Positions 1 through 6,706 of a stretch of DNA of 15,114 nt are shown piece after piece. The stretch lies in contig JAKSCP010000082.1 of the NCBI GenBank assembly GCA_022360535.1, forward strand, positions 1 through 15,114, in the 5' to 3' direction. The stretch is from Pseudomonadales bacterium. GTDB taxonomy: Bacteria; Pseudomonadota; Gammaproteobacteria; Pseudomonadales; Pseudohongiellaceae. How positions within the stretch are numbered: position 1 is the first letter of the stretch; each line of letters begins with the position of its first letter. The notes below the pieces were generated by a model. That model saw nothing but the letters and a program-made list of their open reading frames with translations, ran no database searches and was not told the origin of the DNA. The translations under genes and the position numbers were made by a program.

Positions 1-176
1 AGCGCAGCTTGTGCTTTTTGCTGGGAGAGTCTGAGGACCAGCTGTTCCGGGGTTTCACCAGCCAAGGCTGACTCATCGATGTCTTGTGGTAGCACTTCAA
101 ACTCAACACCAATTTGGCGCAGCAATTCACTGCGTCTTGGGGAGGCAGATGCGAGAACGAGTTTGGCTACTGACAC
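1..176 (-). CDS. maf: Maf-family nucleoside triphosphate pyrophosphatase (YhdE-like), 3' part missing
   Basis: Only the first 58 codons are in the window; the gene runs off the left edge. The translation opens MSVAKLVLASASPRRSELL, the N-terminal nucleotide-binding signature of Maf proteins (S-x-SPRR-x-ELL), followed by an IDES segment near residues 38-41. Family members hydrolyse non-canonical or excess NTPs to NMP and pyrophosphate; the YhdE branch prefers dTTP/UTP. The start is GTG at 176, preceded by AAGGAAATTAAG, a good ribosome-binding site with about 7 bases of spacing. It begins 32 bases after the mreD stop, so it is probably the last or next-to-last gene of the mre operon. In E. coli the order mreB-mreC-mreD-yhdE-rng is the same, which supports the YhdE rather than the YceF branch. 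That assignment is inference, because the C-terminal half is not visible. Confidence 0.9.
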   Translation of the reverse strand, partial: MSVAKLVLASASPRRSELLRQIGVEFEVLPQDIDESALAGETPEQLVLRLSQQKAQAA

Positions 177-208
177 CTTAATTTCCTTGGCTGCAGGGAG
201 GGCGGAAA

Positions 209-697
209 TCAGTGTACGTCAAAACTTCGACGAATGTGGCGTAGCAGCTGAAACAGGGAAGGCCAGATAACCGCACTGGTGAGTGCAGCCATCAGAAACA
301 TCAGGGAAGATGAAACGGTTTGCCCGGAAACGATCTGCAACCAGTGACCCAGAACCAGATTAATACCCACTAACGCCAACACCAGGCCGGCTTGTTGCAG
401 AGCAGAGAACATACGTAACCGCAAATGAAGATTCAGGGTAACATAGGCAATGATCACTAATCCCAACGCGTTGAGCCCGAGGGTTGACCCTTCCAAAACG
501 TCCAGAATAATTCCCGCCACCCAGGCCGATCCAATACCGACACGATAAGGCAGAGCCATGACCCAGTAGATCAGCACCATGGGAACCCACTCTGGCCGAT
601 AGTTCATGGCCCACTCTGGGAACGGCACGATAGCCAACAGATAGGCAATAAAGAAACTAAGGAAAATTATCCAAATGGCATGGGCTCGTTGCTGCAT
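209..697 (-). CDS. mreD: Rod shape-determining membrane protein MreD
   Basis: The product has 162 residues, the usual MreD length. It is almost entirely hydrophobic, with five or six membrane segments (about 8-25, 37-52, 55-70, 72-93, 101-125 and 130-152), and ends in a basic cytoplasmic tail containing RHIRRSF. MreD is an inner-membrane part of the elongasome that works with MreC, RodA and PBP2 in lateral peptidoglycan synthesis. The ATG at 697 follows AGTAGGCAGATT, giving an AGG with 6 bases of spacing. Only 7 bases separate it from the mreC stop, so translation is probably coupled. Identity rests on length, hydrophobic pattern and its position between mreC and maf, since MreD sequences are weakly conserved. 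Confidence 0.95.
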   Translation of the reverse strand: MQQRAHAIWIIFLSFFIAYLLAIVPFPEWAMNYRPEWVPMVLIYWVMALPYRVGIGSAWVAGIILDVLEGSTLGLNALGLVIIAYVTLNLHLRLRMFSALQQAGLVLALVGINLVLGHWLQIVSGQTVSSSLMFLMAALTSAVIWPSLFQLLRHIRRSFDVH

Positions 698-704
698 AAT
701 CTGC

Positions 705-1640
705 CTACTGGTTGGCGGTGCCCGAATCTACTTGTGACACCTGACCCTCCAGAACGTTTGCCTCTTCCGCGGGCAATTCGTCATCGGTAAGTTCAAGCTC
801 AGGAAGCACCGTTTCCTCACTGGCAAATACCAGCATCACATGACGCGTGCTCGCCATTTGCGCCAGAGGCCGGGCCTTAACTGTGGCAAAGTCCTGACCA
901 GGATCTGAATAGACACTCACAATTTCAGCGACTGGATAATTTTTCGGATACACCTGACCCATGCCGGAACTGACCAGAAGATCGCCGGCCAACATATCCT
1001 GGGTTTGGGTAACAAACTGAAGCTCTAACTCGGATGCAGTAGTGCGCGTCCCGCGAGCCAATGCCCGCTCGCCATTGCGATTCACTTCCACCGGTGTGAC
1101 GTGATGGGAATCAGTAATCAACAACACCCAACTGGTGTAGGGCAGTACTTCTACCACCTGCCCCATCAGGCCATTGGCATCCAGTAAGGCCTGCCCGATG
1201 AAGACACCGTCCTCTGCCCCTTTATTTATGAGTACGCGTTTCGAGAAAGGATCGGGTGAAACATTGATGATTTCCGCTGGCAGCACTTCACCTTCAACCA
1301 CCTGAGTTGCTTCACGCAGGTCCAGCAAGCGACTGTTTTCACTGGCCAGCGATTCCAGCAACTGCAATTCCCGTTGCGCAACCAACAGGTCTTCGCGCAA
1401 CTGTTCATTTTCTTCCAGCAAATCAGTGCGCGACACGAAGACGTCATCGATCCAGAAAGAGACTCGGGTGGGAATATCAGCGACCCAGTAGACAGGAGTC
1501 GTTAGATAGCCAAGACCAAAGCGCACCTGATCCAGATAGTTGAAGCGACTATCTGCAAACATCAGGCACACTGAAAGCAGCAGAAAAGCGAGCGCCCTGT
1601 ATTCCAGGGCAACGCCTTTAATGAACAGGGTCTTGTCGAT
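705..1640 (-). CDS. mreC: Rod shape-determining protein MreC, probable ATC start
   Basis: MreC is a bitopic inner-membrane protein whose periplasmic domain activates PBP2/RodA. From the start proposed here it has 311 residues: a short basic N-terminus (IDKTLFIKG), one membrane helix (about 15-29), a Leu/Glu-rich coiled coil (about 71-112), the MreC beta-rich domain (about 118-275, with KRVLINKGAEDGV and VTPVEVNRNG), and an acidic tail. The frame is open up to a TAG at 1647-1649 and contains no ATG, GTG or TTG until GTG 1571, which would begin MCLMFADSRF in the middle of the membrane helix. ATC at 1638-1640 lies 8 bases after GAGGT and aligns with the start I remember for Pseudomonas MreC (MIKPLFAKG-like). 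ATT 1620-1622 and CTG 1626-1628 are alternatives. The family call is secure; the start is inference. Confidence 0.95.
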   Translation of the reverse strand: MDKTLFIKGVALEYRALAFLLLSVCLMFADSRFNYLDQVRFGLGYLTTPVYWVADIPTRVSFWIDDVFVSRTDLLEENEQLREDLLVAQRELQLLESLASENSRLLDLREATQVVEGEVLPAEIINVSPDPFSKRVLINKGAEDGVFIGQALLDANGLMGQVVEVLPYTSWVLLITDSHHVTPVEVNRNGERALARGTRTTASELELQFVTQTQDMLAGDLLVSSGMGQVYPKNYPVAEIVSVYSDPGQDFATVKARPLAQMASTRHVMLVFASEETVLPELELTDDELPAEEANVLEGQVSQVDSGTANQ

Positions 1641-1656
1641 AGCCGGCTACCTCGCA
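1634..1656 (-). promoter_or_regulatory. Ribosome-binding site that supports a non-canonical mreC start
   Basis: On the minus strand the bases read TGCGAGGTAGCCGGCTATCG. GAGGT matches the Shine-Dalgarno core and is followed, after AGCCGGCT, by ATC. The TAG within this motif is in the mreC frame and closes it upstream, so initiation must occur downstream of it. No comparable ribosome-binding site precedes the GTG at 1571. Confidence 0.5.
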
Positions 1657-1712
1657 GTATTGGGAAAAATTATAGCCCTCCGGCCCAGGGGACGGAACTG
1701 CTTGCGGCTGGA

Positions 1713-2756
1713 TTAATCCAGGGTCACCAAATCAATATCGTGGGCGTCCATCAGCTCCATAGCCTTACCACCACCACGGGCCACGCAGGATAGCGGATCT
1801 TCAGCCACAATCACCGGCAGGCCGGTTTCCTCGGACAGGAGCTTATCCAGATCCTTCAAAAGTGCACCCCCTCCGGTCAGCACCAGGCCGCTTTCGGCGA
1901 TATCCGACGCCAGTTCTGGCGGCGATTGCTCCAGGGCGCTTTTCACCGCCTGCACAATCGCCGTCAGCGGTTCCTGCAAGGCTTCGAGAATCTCATCGCT
2001 ATTCAGGGTAAAGCTGCGGGGAACCCCTTCCGCCAGGTTGCGACCCCGAACATCTATCTCCCGAATCTCGGAAGATGAGCCCACATAGGCACAGCCGATT
2101 TCTTTCTTGATACGCTCTGCGGTGGCATCACCAATCAGGCTGCCATAATTACGTCGCACATGAGTGGTGATGGCTTCATCGAAGCGGTCTCCGCCAACCC
2201 TGACTGATTCGGAGTACACCACCCCATTCAGGGAGATAATGGCAATCTCAGTAGTACCGCCACCAATGTCTACCACCATCGAGCCACTGGCCTGCTCAAC
2301 CGGCAATCCAGCACCAATGGCGGCTGCCATGGGCTCTTCGATTAATCGCACATCACGAGCGCCGGCGCTGGCTACTGATTCCCGGATGGCGCGGCGCTCT
2401 ACCTGGGTTGATTTACAGGGTACACATACCAGCACTCGCGGGCTGGGCGGAAAGAAGCTGTTTTCATGCACCTTATTTATAAAGTGCTGCAGCATTTTTT
2501 CCGTCACCTGAAAGTCAGCGATGACCCCGTCCTTGAGGGGCCGAATGGCGGTGATATTGCCTGGCGTACGGCCCAGCATGCGCTTGGCGTCTGAACCGAC
2601 AGCCGTAACCGTTTTCTGACCATTGTGCGTTCTGATCGCTACCACAGAAGGCTCGTTCAGCACGATGCCTTCATCACGCACATAGATCAGTGTGTTCGCC
2701 GTACCCAAGTCGATAGACAGGTCATTGGAGAACATTCCCCTAATTTTTTTAAACAT
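1713..2756 (-). CDS. mreB: Rod shape-determining actin homologue MreB
   Basis: MreB is a bacterial actin that polymerises on ATP under the inner membrane and positions the elongasome. From ATG 2756 the protein has 347 residues, the same as E. coli MreB, and begins MFKKIRGMFSNDLSIDLG: an amphipathic membrane-binding N-terminus followed by phosphate loop 1 (DLGTANTLIY, 16-25). Phosphate loop 2 is DIGGGTTEIA (163-172), and the C-terminal adenosine motif LTGGGALLKDLD is present. A longer version from 2789 would add 11 residues absent from the family, so I reject it. The ribosome-binding site for 2756 is GAGGA at an unusually long spacing of about 12 bases. mreB is first in its operon; the mreC start follows the mreB stop by about 72 bases, with no terminator hairpin visible in the gap. 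Confidence 0.98.
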   Translation of the reverse strand: MFKKIRGMFSNDLSIDLGTANTLIYVRDEGIVLNEPSVVAIRTHNGQKTVTAVGSDAKRMLGRTPGNITAIRPLKDGVIADFQVTEKMLQHFINKVHENSFFPPSPRVLVCVPCKSTQVERRAIRESVASAGARDVRLIEEPMAAAIGAGLPVEQASGSMVVDIGGGTTEIAIISLNGVVYSESVRVGGDRFDEAITTHVRRNYGSLIGDATAERIKKEIGCAYVGSSSEIREIDVRGRNLAEGVPRSFTLNSDEILEALQEPLTAIVQAVKSALEQSPPELASDIAESGLVLTGGGALLKDLDKLLSEETGLPVIVAEDPLSCVARGGGKAMELMDAHDIDLVTLD

Positions 2757-2967
2757 GTATTTCTGTGTTCCTCGAAAAGAAAGATCCAATCCCGGCCGTG
2801 ATTGTTGTTCTTTTGGCTCTCGCTAGAGAGATCTCTAAACAGTTCCTTAAATAGACGGCACAAGCGCCTAATGATTTAGCTGGAGCAGAGGATTTTGATG
2901 GCCTTTTTGGGGTTGGATGGTACTAATGGAATCTCCTGGAGCTGACGACCGGCGGATTTCTACCAAA

Positions 2968-2998
2968 TTCACCTAAGTTGAGGATTTTCCAGTATAAT
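2968..2998 (+). promoter_or_regulatory. Candidate sigma-70 promoter for gatCAB
   Basis: A perfect -10 hexamer TATAAT lies at 2993-2998. The best upstream -35 match is TTCACC at 2968-2973, 4 of 6 to consensus but with a long spacing of 19 bases. Transcription would begin near 3005. The -10 is convincing by eye; the -35 is not. Confidence 0.4.
2991..2996 (-). promoter_or_regulatory. Candidate -10 element for the mreBCD operon
   Basis: Read on the minus strand the bases are TATACT, 5 of 6 to the sigma-70 -10 consensus, and they overlap the plus-strand TATAAT by four bases. I find no good -35 at 16-18 bases, so this is a weak candidate supported mainly by the overlap with the plus-strand -10. 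Confidence 0.25.
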
Positions 2999-3143
2999 CT
3001 CGCCTTCTCGCGAATTAGGACGCACTCTAGCAACCGCGAAGGACTTGAGCAAGTAGCTGGATTCAATAACTTCTCCAATTACTTGAACCACGTCTAAAAA
3101 GCGTCTGATCTCTGACAAATACTGGAATTTTCGGAGCGAAATT

Positions 3144-3431
3144 ATGGCCTTCGACAGGTCTGAAGTTGAAAAAGTCGCCCATTTGGCAAGGCTGCATATT
3201 TCCGACGCGGAAGCCGACGAAGTCACTTCCCGTATCACCGACATCCTCGAACTCATCGACAAGATGCAATCAGTAGACACTGACTCCGTCGAGCCGCTGG
3301 CCCATCCGCTGGATGTCAAACAAAGAGTGCGACCGGACCAGGTCACAGAAACCGATCGCCGGGAGCAACTGCAAAAGCTCGCTCCGGAAGCCGAGTCAGG
3401 ACTCTATCTGGTACCAAAAGTTATTGAGTAG
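3144..3431 (+). CDS. gatC: Asp/Glu-tRNA amidotransferase subunit C
   Basis: The product has 95 residues, the normal GatC length. Family hallmarks are the N-terminal helix VEKVAHLARL (about 8-17), the linker motif VEPLAHPLD (about 49-57) and the C-terminal PEAESGLYLVPKVIE. GatC wraps around GatA and GatB and stabilises the heterotrimer that converts misacylated Asp-tRNA(Asn) and/or Glu-tRNA(Gln) to the correct aminoacyl-tRNA. The ATG follows GGAGCGAAATT, with GGAG about 7 bases upstream. gatC is the first gene of a gatC-gatA-gatB operon, 55 bases ahead of gatA. Confidence 0.97.
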   Translation: MAFDRSEVEKVAHLARLHISDAEADEVTSRITDILELIDKMQSVDTDSVEPLAHPLDVKQRVRPDQVTETDRREQLQKLAPEAESGLYLVPKVIE

Positions 3432-3486
3432 TCTCGACCCATCTGCCAAGCCTGTACCCGAACACTAAACTAGACGCAGCTCCTTC

Positions 3487-4947
3487 ATGATTGAAAAAAC
3501 CGCAGCCGAACTCGCAAGCGCCCTGAACAATGGGGAAATTTCGAGTGTCGAATTAACCCAGGCCTATCTGGATCGTATCAGCGCCCATAACGAGCAGTTG
3601 AATGCCTTTATCACCGTCTGCGAAGAGTCCGCGTTGAACCAGGCAAAAGCTGCCGACGAAAAGCGCGCCAATGGAGACAGCACTCCCCTGCTCGGTGTAC
3701 CTATGGCGCACAAAGACATTTTTTGCACCGAGGGAGTGACCACCAGTTGCGGTTCGCGCATGCTGCACAACTTCATCGCGCCCTACAACGCCACCGTTGT
3801 TGAGAATTTCAATGCAGCCGGTGCAGTCATGTTAGGCAAGACCAACATGGACGAATTCGCCATGGGCTCATCCAACGAAACCAGCTTCTTCGGTCCAGTG
3901 CGCAATCCCTGGGATCTGGAACGGGTTCCAGGGGGTTCCTCCGGAGGCTCGGCTGCCGCTATCGCTGCCGACCTGTGCGGCATGGCAACGGGAACAGATA
4001 CTGGCGGGTCAATTCGCCAGCCAGCAGCGTTTTGTGGCATCACCGGTTTCAAACCCAGTTATGGCCGCGTGTCGCGCTGGGGTATGATTGCCTTTGCTTC
4101 CAGCCTGGATCAGGCCGGCCCCATCTGCAAGAGTGCAGAGGATGCCGCCCTCATGACCAATGTTATGGCTGGCCTGGACATCAAAGACAGCACGTCAGCG
4201 GACATCGCGACCGAAGACTACACCGCACAACTGGGCCAATCATTGGAAGGCATCAAAATCGGCATCCCCAAACAACATTTTGCTGAAGGGCTTAGCACTG
4301 GAGTAGAACAAAGCATTCGAGACGCGCTGGCTGAATATGAAAAACTCGGCGCGACCCTCAAAGAAATTGACCTACCCAACAACCATCTTTCAGTGAGCGC
4401 GTACTATGTCGTTGCGCCAGCAGAAGCATCAGCGAATCTGTCTCGTTACGATGGCGTGCGCTACGGCTACCGCTGTGAAAACCCGGTAGACCTGGAAGAC
4501 ATGTACAAGCGAACCCGCAGCGAAGGCTTTGGCGACGAAGTGAAGCGACGCATCATGGTGGGCACCTATGCGTTGTCTGCAGGATTCTATGACGCCTATT
4601 ATCGCAAGGCACAAAAAATTCGCCGCCTGATCAAGAACGATTTCGATGCAGCATTCAAGGACGTCGACGTGGTTATCGGGCCTACTTCTCCACATACCGC
4701 TTTTAAGCTCGGCGCCAAAACTGATCCCGTAGCGATGTATCTGGAAGATATCTACACCATTGCGGTAAACCTCGCTGGCCTGCCTGGAATCTCGATTCCT
4801 GCCGGGATGTCCGATGGCTTACCCATCGGCATGCACATCGTAGGCAATGACTTCGCAGAGTCTCGGGTACTCAACGTGGCTCACCAGTTTCAATTGGCTA
4901 CAGACTGGCATAAGCAAAAGCCTGATCTGAGCGGAGCGGGGAGCTAA
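3487..4947 (+). CDS. gatA: Asp/Glu-tRNA amidotransferase subunit A (amidase)
   Basis: The 486-residue product is a full-length amidase-signature enzyme that releases ammonia from glutamine or asparagine and channels it to GatB. The catalytic triad is visible: Lys76 in VPMAHKDIF, cis-Ser151 in VPGGSSGGSAA and nucleophile Ser175 in GTDTGGSIRQPA. Their spacing (99 and 24 residues to the nucleophile) equals that of the Staphylococcus aureus enzyme (Lys79, Ser154, Ser178). The start MIEKTAAELASAL fits the family N-terminus. No clear Shine-Dalgarno sequence precedes the ATG (CGCAGCTCCTTC), which is unusual beside its neighbours and may mean coupling to gatC or leader-independent initiation. The stop is 2 bases before the gatB start. 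Confidence 0.98.
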   Translation: MIEKTAAELASALNNGEISSVELTQAYLDRISAHNEQLNAFITVCEESALNQAKAADEKRANGDSTPLLGVPMAHKDIFCTEGVTTSCGSRMLHNFIAPYNATVVENFNAAGAVMLGKTNMDEFAMGSSNETSFFGPVRNPWDLERVPGGSSGGSAAAIAADLCGMATGTDTGGSIRQPAAFCGITGFKPSYGRVSRWGMIAFASSLDQAGPICKSAEDAALMTNVMAGLDIKDSTSADIATEDYTAQLGQSLEGIKIGIPKQHFAEGLSTGVEQSIRDALAEYEKLGATLKEIDLPNNHLSVSAYYVVAPAEASANLSRYDGVRYGYRCENPVDLEDMYKRTRSEGFGDEVKRRIMVGTYALSAGFYDAYYRKAQKIRRLIKNDFDAAFKDVDVVIGPTSPHTAFKLGAKTDPVAMYLEDIYTIAVNLAGLPGISIPAGMSDGLPIGMHIVGNDFAESRVLNVAHQFQLATDWHKQKPDLSGAGS

Positions 4948-4949
4948 CC

Positions 4950-6380
4950 ATGGAATGGGAAACTGTCATCGGACTGGAAGTGCATGTCTCGCTGTCGACC
5001 AAGTCCAAGTTGTTCTCCGGGACAGCCTCCGAATTCGGTGCTGATCCGAATACTCAGGCCAATATCTTCGACCTCGCTATGCCCGGCACGCTGCCTGTGT
5101 TTAACGAAGAAGCGCTACGTATGGCGGTGAAGTTCGGCCTGGCCATCGACGCCGAAATCGGCAAACGTTCCGTCTTCGATCGTAAGAATTATTTTTATCC
5201 TGATCTGCCGAAAGGCTATCAGGTCACGCAGCTGGATTTCCCTACCGTGGGCAAAGGCTCTCTTACTATCAACCTCGAAGATGGCAGCGAGCGGGTCATC
5301 GGCGTTACCAGAGCACATATCGAGGAAAACGCAGGTAAATCACTACACGAAGATTTCCATGGCATGTCGGGAATCGATTTGAATCGCGCCGGCGAACCAC
5401 TATTGGAGATTGTCTCCGAACCGGAGATCAGGAACGCCAAGGAAGCGGTAGCCTATTTGAAGAAACTGCACTCTATCGTTCGCTATCTGGATATCTCTGA
5501 TGCCATCATGGCCCAGGGATCCATGCGCTGCGATGTGAATGTCTCCATTCGACCCAAGGGTGAAACGGAACTCGGTACACGCACCGAAATAAAGAACATC
5601 AACTCTTTCCGCTTCGTGGAGAAGGCCATCAACTCCGAAGTACAACGCCAACAGGATGTCATCGAAGACGGCGGTAGAGTTGTGCAGGAAACCCGTCGCT
5701 ACGATGCAGATCGCGACGAAACGTTTTCCATGCGCAGCAAGGAATTTGCCAACGACTACCGTTACTTTCCGGAACCGGACCTGTTGCCCGTTGAAATCGA
5801 CGACGACTACATCGATGCAGTACGCGCAACCTTACCGGAACTTCCCGATGCCAGAAAAACCCGGTTTGCAGCCGACTACGGCCTGAGCGAATACGACGCT
5901 GGTGTGCTTACCGCCACGCGGGAAATGGCCGAATACTTTGAGTCTGTTGCAAAAGACAGCGGCGACGCCAAACTCACTGCGAACTGGGTAATGGGTGACC
6001 TGCAGGCGCTGCTCAATAAGAACGATTGGACTATTGACCAGTCGCCCATCCAGGCAGACCGGCTCGCAACACTTATCGCGCGCATCAAGGACAATACGAT
6101 TTCCGGCAAGATCGCCAAGACTGTCTTCGAAACCATGATTGAAGACAGCGCTGGCGTGGATGAAATCATCGAGAAGCAGGGTCTTAAACAAGTAACCGAT
6201 AGCGGCGCTATCGAGAAGCTCGTTGATGAAGTGATTGCCAACAACCCTGATCAGGTGCAACAGTTCAAAGATGGTAAAGAACAGGTACTGGGTTATCTGG
6301 TTGGCCAGGCTATGAAACTATCGCAAGGCAAAGCAAACCCAGGCCAGGTGAACCAACTACTACGCGAGAAGATGCAGTGA
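4950..6380 (+). CDS. gatB: Asp/Glu-tRNA amidotransferase subunit B
   Basis: The product has 476 residues, typical for GatB. This subunit binds the misacylated tRNA, activates the side-chain carboxylate with ATP and receives ammonia from GatA. The N-terminal catalytic cradle domain (about 1-290) shows the diagnostic FDRKNYFYPDLPKGYQ segment at 76-91, GLEVHVSLST at 8-17 and a later GEPLLEIVSEPEI. The helical and YqeY-like tRNA-binding domains occupy roughly 295-476. The ATG follows GGGGAGCTAACC, a strong ribosome-binding site inside the gatA end, so the two genes should be translated together. In Pseudomonas-like organisms GatCAB makes mainly Asn-tRNA; which tRNA it serves here cannot be told from this window. 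Confidence 0.98.
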   Translation: MEWETVIGLEVHVSLSTKSKLFSGTASEFGADPNTQANIFDLAMPGTLPVFNEEALRMAVKFGLAIDAEIGKRSVFDRKNYFYPDLPKGYQVTQLDFPTVGKGSLTINLEDGSERVIGVTRAHIEENAGKSLHEDFHGMSGIDLNRAGEPLLEIVSEPEIRNAKEAVAYLKKLHSIVRYLDISDAIMAQGSMRCDVNVSIRPKGETELGTRTEIKNINSFRFVEKAINSEVQRQQDVIEDGGRVVQETRRYDADRDETFSMRSKEFANDYRYFPEPDLLPVEIDDDYIDAVRATLPELPDARKTRFAADYGLSEYDAGVLTATREMAEYFESVAKDSGDAKLTANWVMGDLQALLNKNDWTIDQSPIQADRLATLIARIKDNTISGKIAKTVFETMIEDSAGVDEIIEKQGLKQVTDSGAIEKLVDEVIANNPDQVQQFKDGKEQVLGYLVGQAMKLSQGKANPGQVNQLLREKMQ

Positions 6381-6706
6381 AAGAAGGGAAGAAACGCGGT
6401 GCGGAAAGGACGCAGATTGCCACTCGTGACGAAGAGTGGTCCGATGAACGCCTGAAAACTTTTCTGTCTTTGGAGCCGCCTGCCAGCCTGCCCGCCGATT
6501 ACAATATACTGCTTAAAGCCTATCGGGGTATGACAGCAGAGTTATTCGAGCGTTTTCTACCTTTCTTCATTGAAGACGGCAGGGACATCAATGTCACGCT
6601 GGATGACGGTAGCACTTTTCTGGACCTGGTTTCCCAACATCGCAAGTCAACCGCCTATGCCAGCGCACTGGAAAACAACGGCGCAGAAAAACGTAAGAGC
6701 GGCTAG
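6377..6706 (+). CDS. Small conserved protein resembling the PA4642 family, function unknown
   Basis: The product has 109 residues and no signal peptide or membrane segment. A basic N-terminus (MKEGKKRGAERTQ) is followed by a compact region with SDERLKTFLSLEPPASLPADY, a central AYRGMTAELFERFLPFF and the C-terminal LDLVSQHRKS. This pattern (D-E-x-L-x-x-FL-x-L-x-PP, then YRG, then VSQHR) is what I recall for the uncharacterised Pseudomonas PA4642-type proteins; that is memory, not a search. The last two segments loosely resemble a short ankyrin-like helical unit, but I would not assign one. The start is GTG, overlapping the gatB stop in GTGA, with GAGAAG just upstream, so it is probably co-translated with gatB. 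Its TAG stop shares bases with the stop of the opposite helicase gene. Confidence 0.8.
   Translation: MKEGKKRGAERTQIATRDEEWSDERLKTFLSLEPPASLPADYNILLKAYRGMTAELFERFLPFFIEDGRDINVTLDDGSTFLDLVSQHRKSTAYASALENNGAEKRKSG
6703..6706. other. Shared CTAG: both convergent genes stop here
   Basis: The palindrome CTAG contains the TAG stop of the plus-strand PA4642-like gene (6704-6706) and, read on the other strand, the TAG stop of the helicase gene (6703-6705). The two genes overlap by 4 bases, so neither can have its own terminator before the other gene's coding region begins. Confidence 0.95.

Larger units (their letters stand above)
2757..3143. other. Divergent intergenic region between mreB and gatC
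   Basis: This 387-base region separates the minus-strand mre operon from the plus-strand gat operon and must hold promoters for both. Around 2991-2998 the bases AGTATAAT give a perfect plus-strand -10 (TATAAT) and, on the other strand, TATACT. The resulting leaders would be about 140 bases for gatC and about 230 for mreB. A small perfect hairpin (CTCTC, loop GCTA, GAGAG) lies at 2817-2830, overlapping the palindrome AGAGATCTCT at 2827-2836, both within the predicted mreB leader. A near-palindrome ACTTGAGCAAGT lies at 3043-3054 in the gatC leader. The open frame running through the region on the minus strand lacks family features and I regard it as non-coding. Confidence 0.7.

Noticed and set aside
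190..192. PET tripeptide in RF1 (protein residues 190-192) as altered stop-codon specificity
   Set aside because: The middle residue of the PxT motif varies among bacterial RF1 proteins; Pro and Thr, the discriminating residues, are intact.
2757..2789. Upstream ATG adding 11 residues to MreB
   Set aside because: The 347-residue form starting MFKKIRGMFSN matches known MreB length and N-terminus; the extension has no family support.
2817..2836. Hairpin and AGAGATCTCT palindrome upstream of mreB as an operator
   Set aside because: The stem is short, and there is no second copy and no known binding motif that it matches.
2969..3346. 125-codon minus-strand frame across the mreB-gatC gap and gatC
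   Set aside because: Half of it is antisense to gatC, and the Ser-rich translation matches no family I recognise.
5832..6260. Minus-strand frames of 142 and 122 codons opposite gatB
   Set aside because: Both are shadows of gatB codon usage; neither has motifs or a ribosome-binding site.
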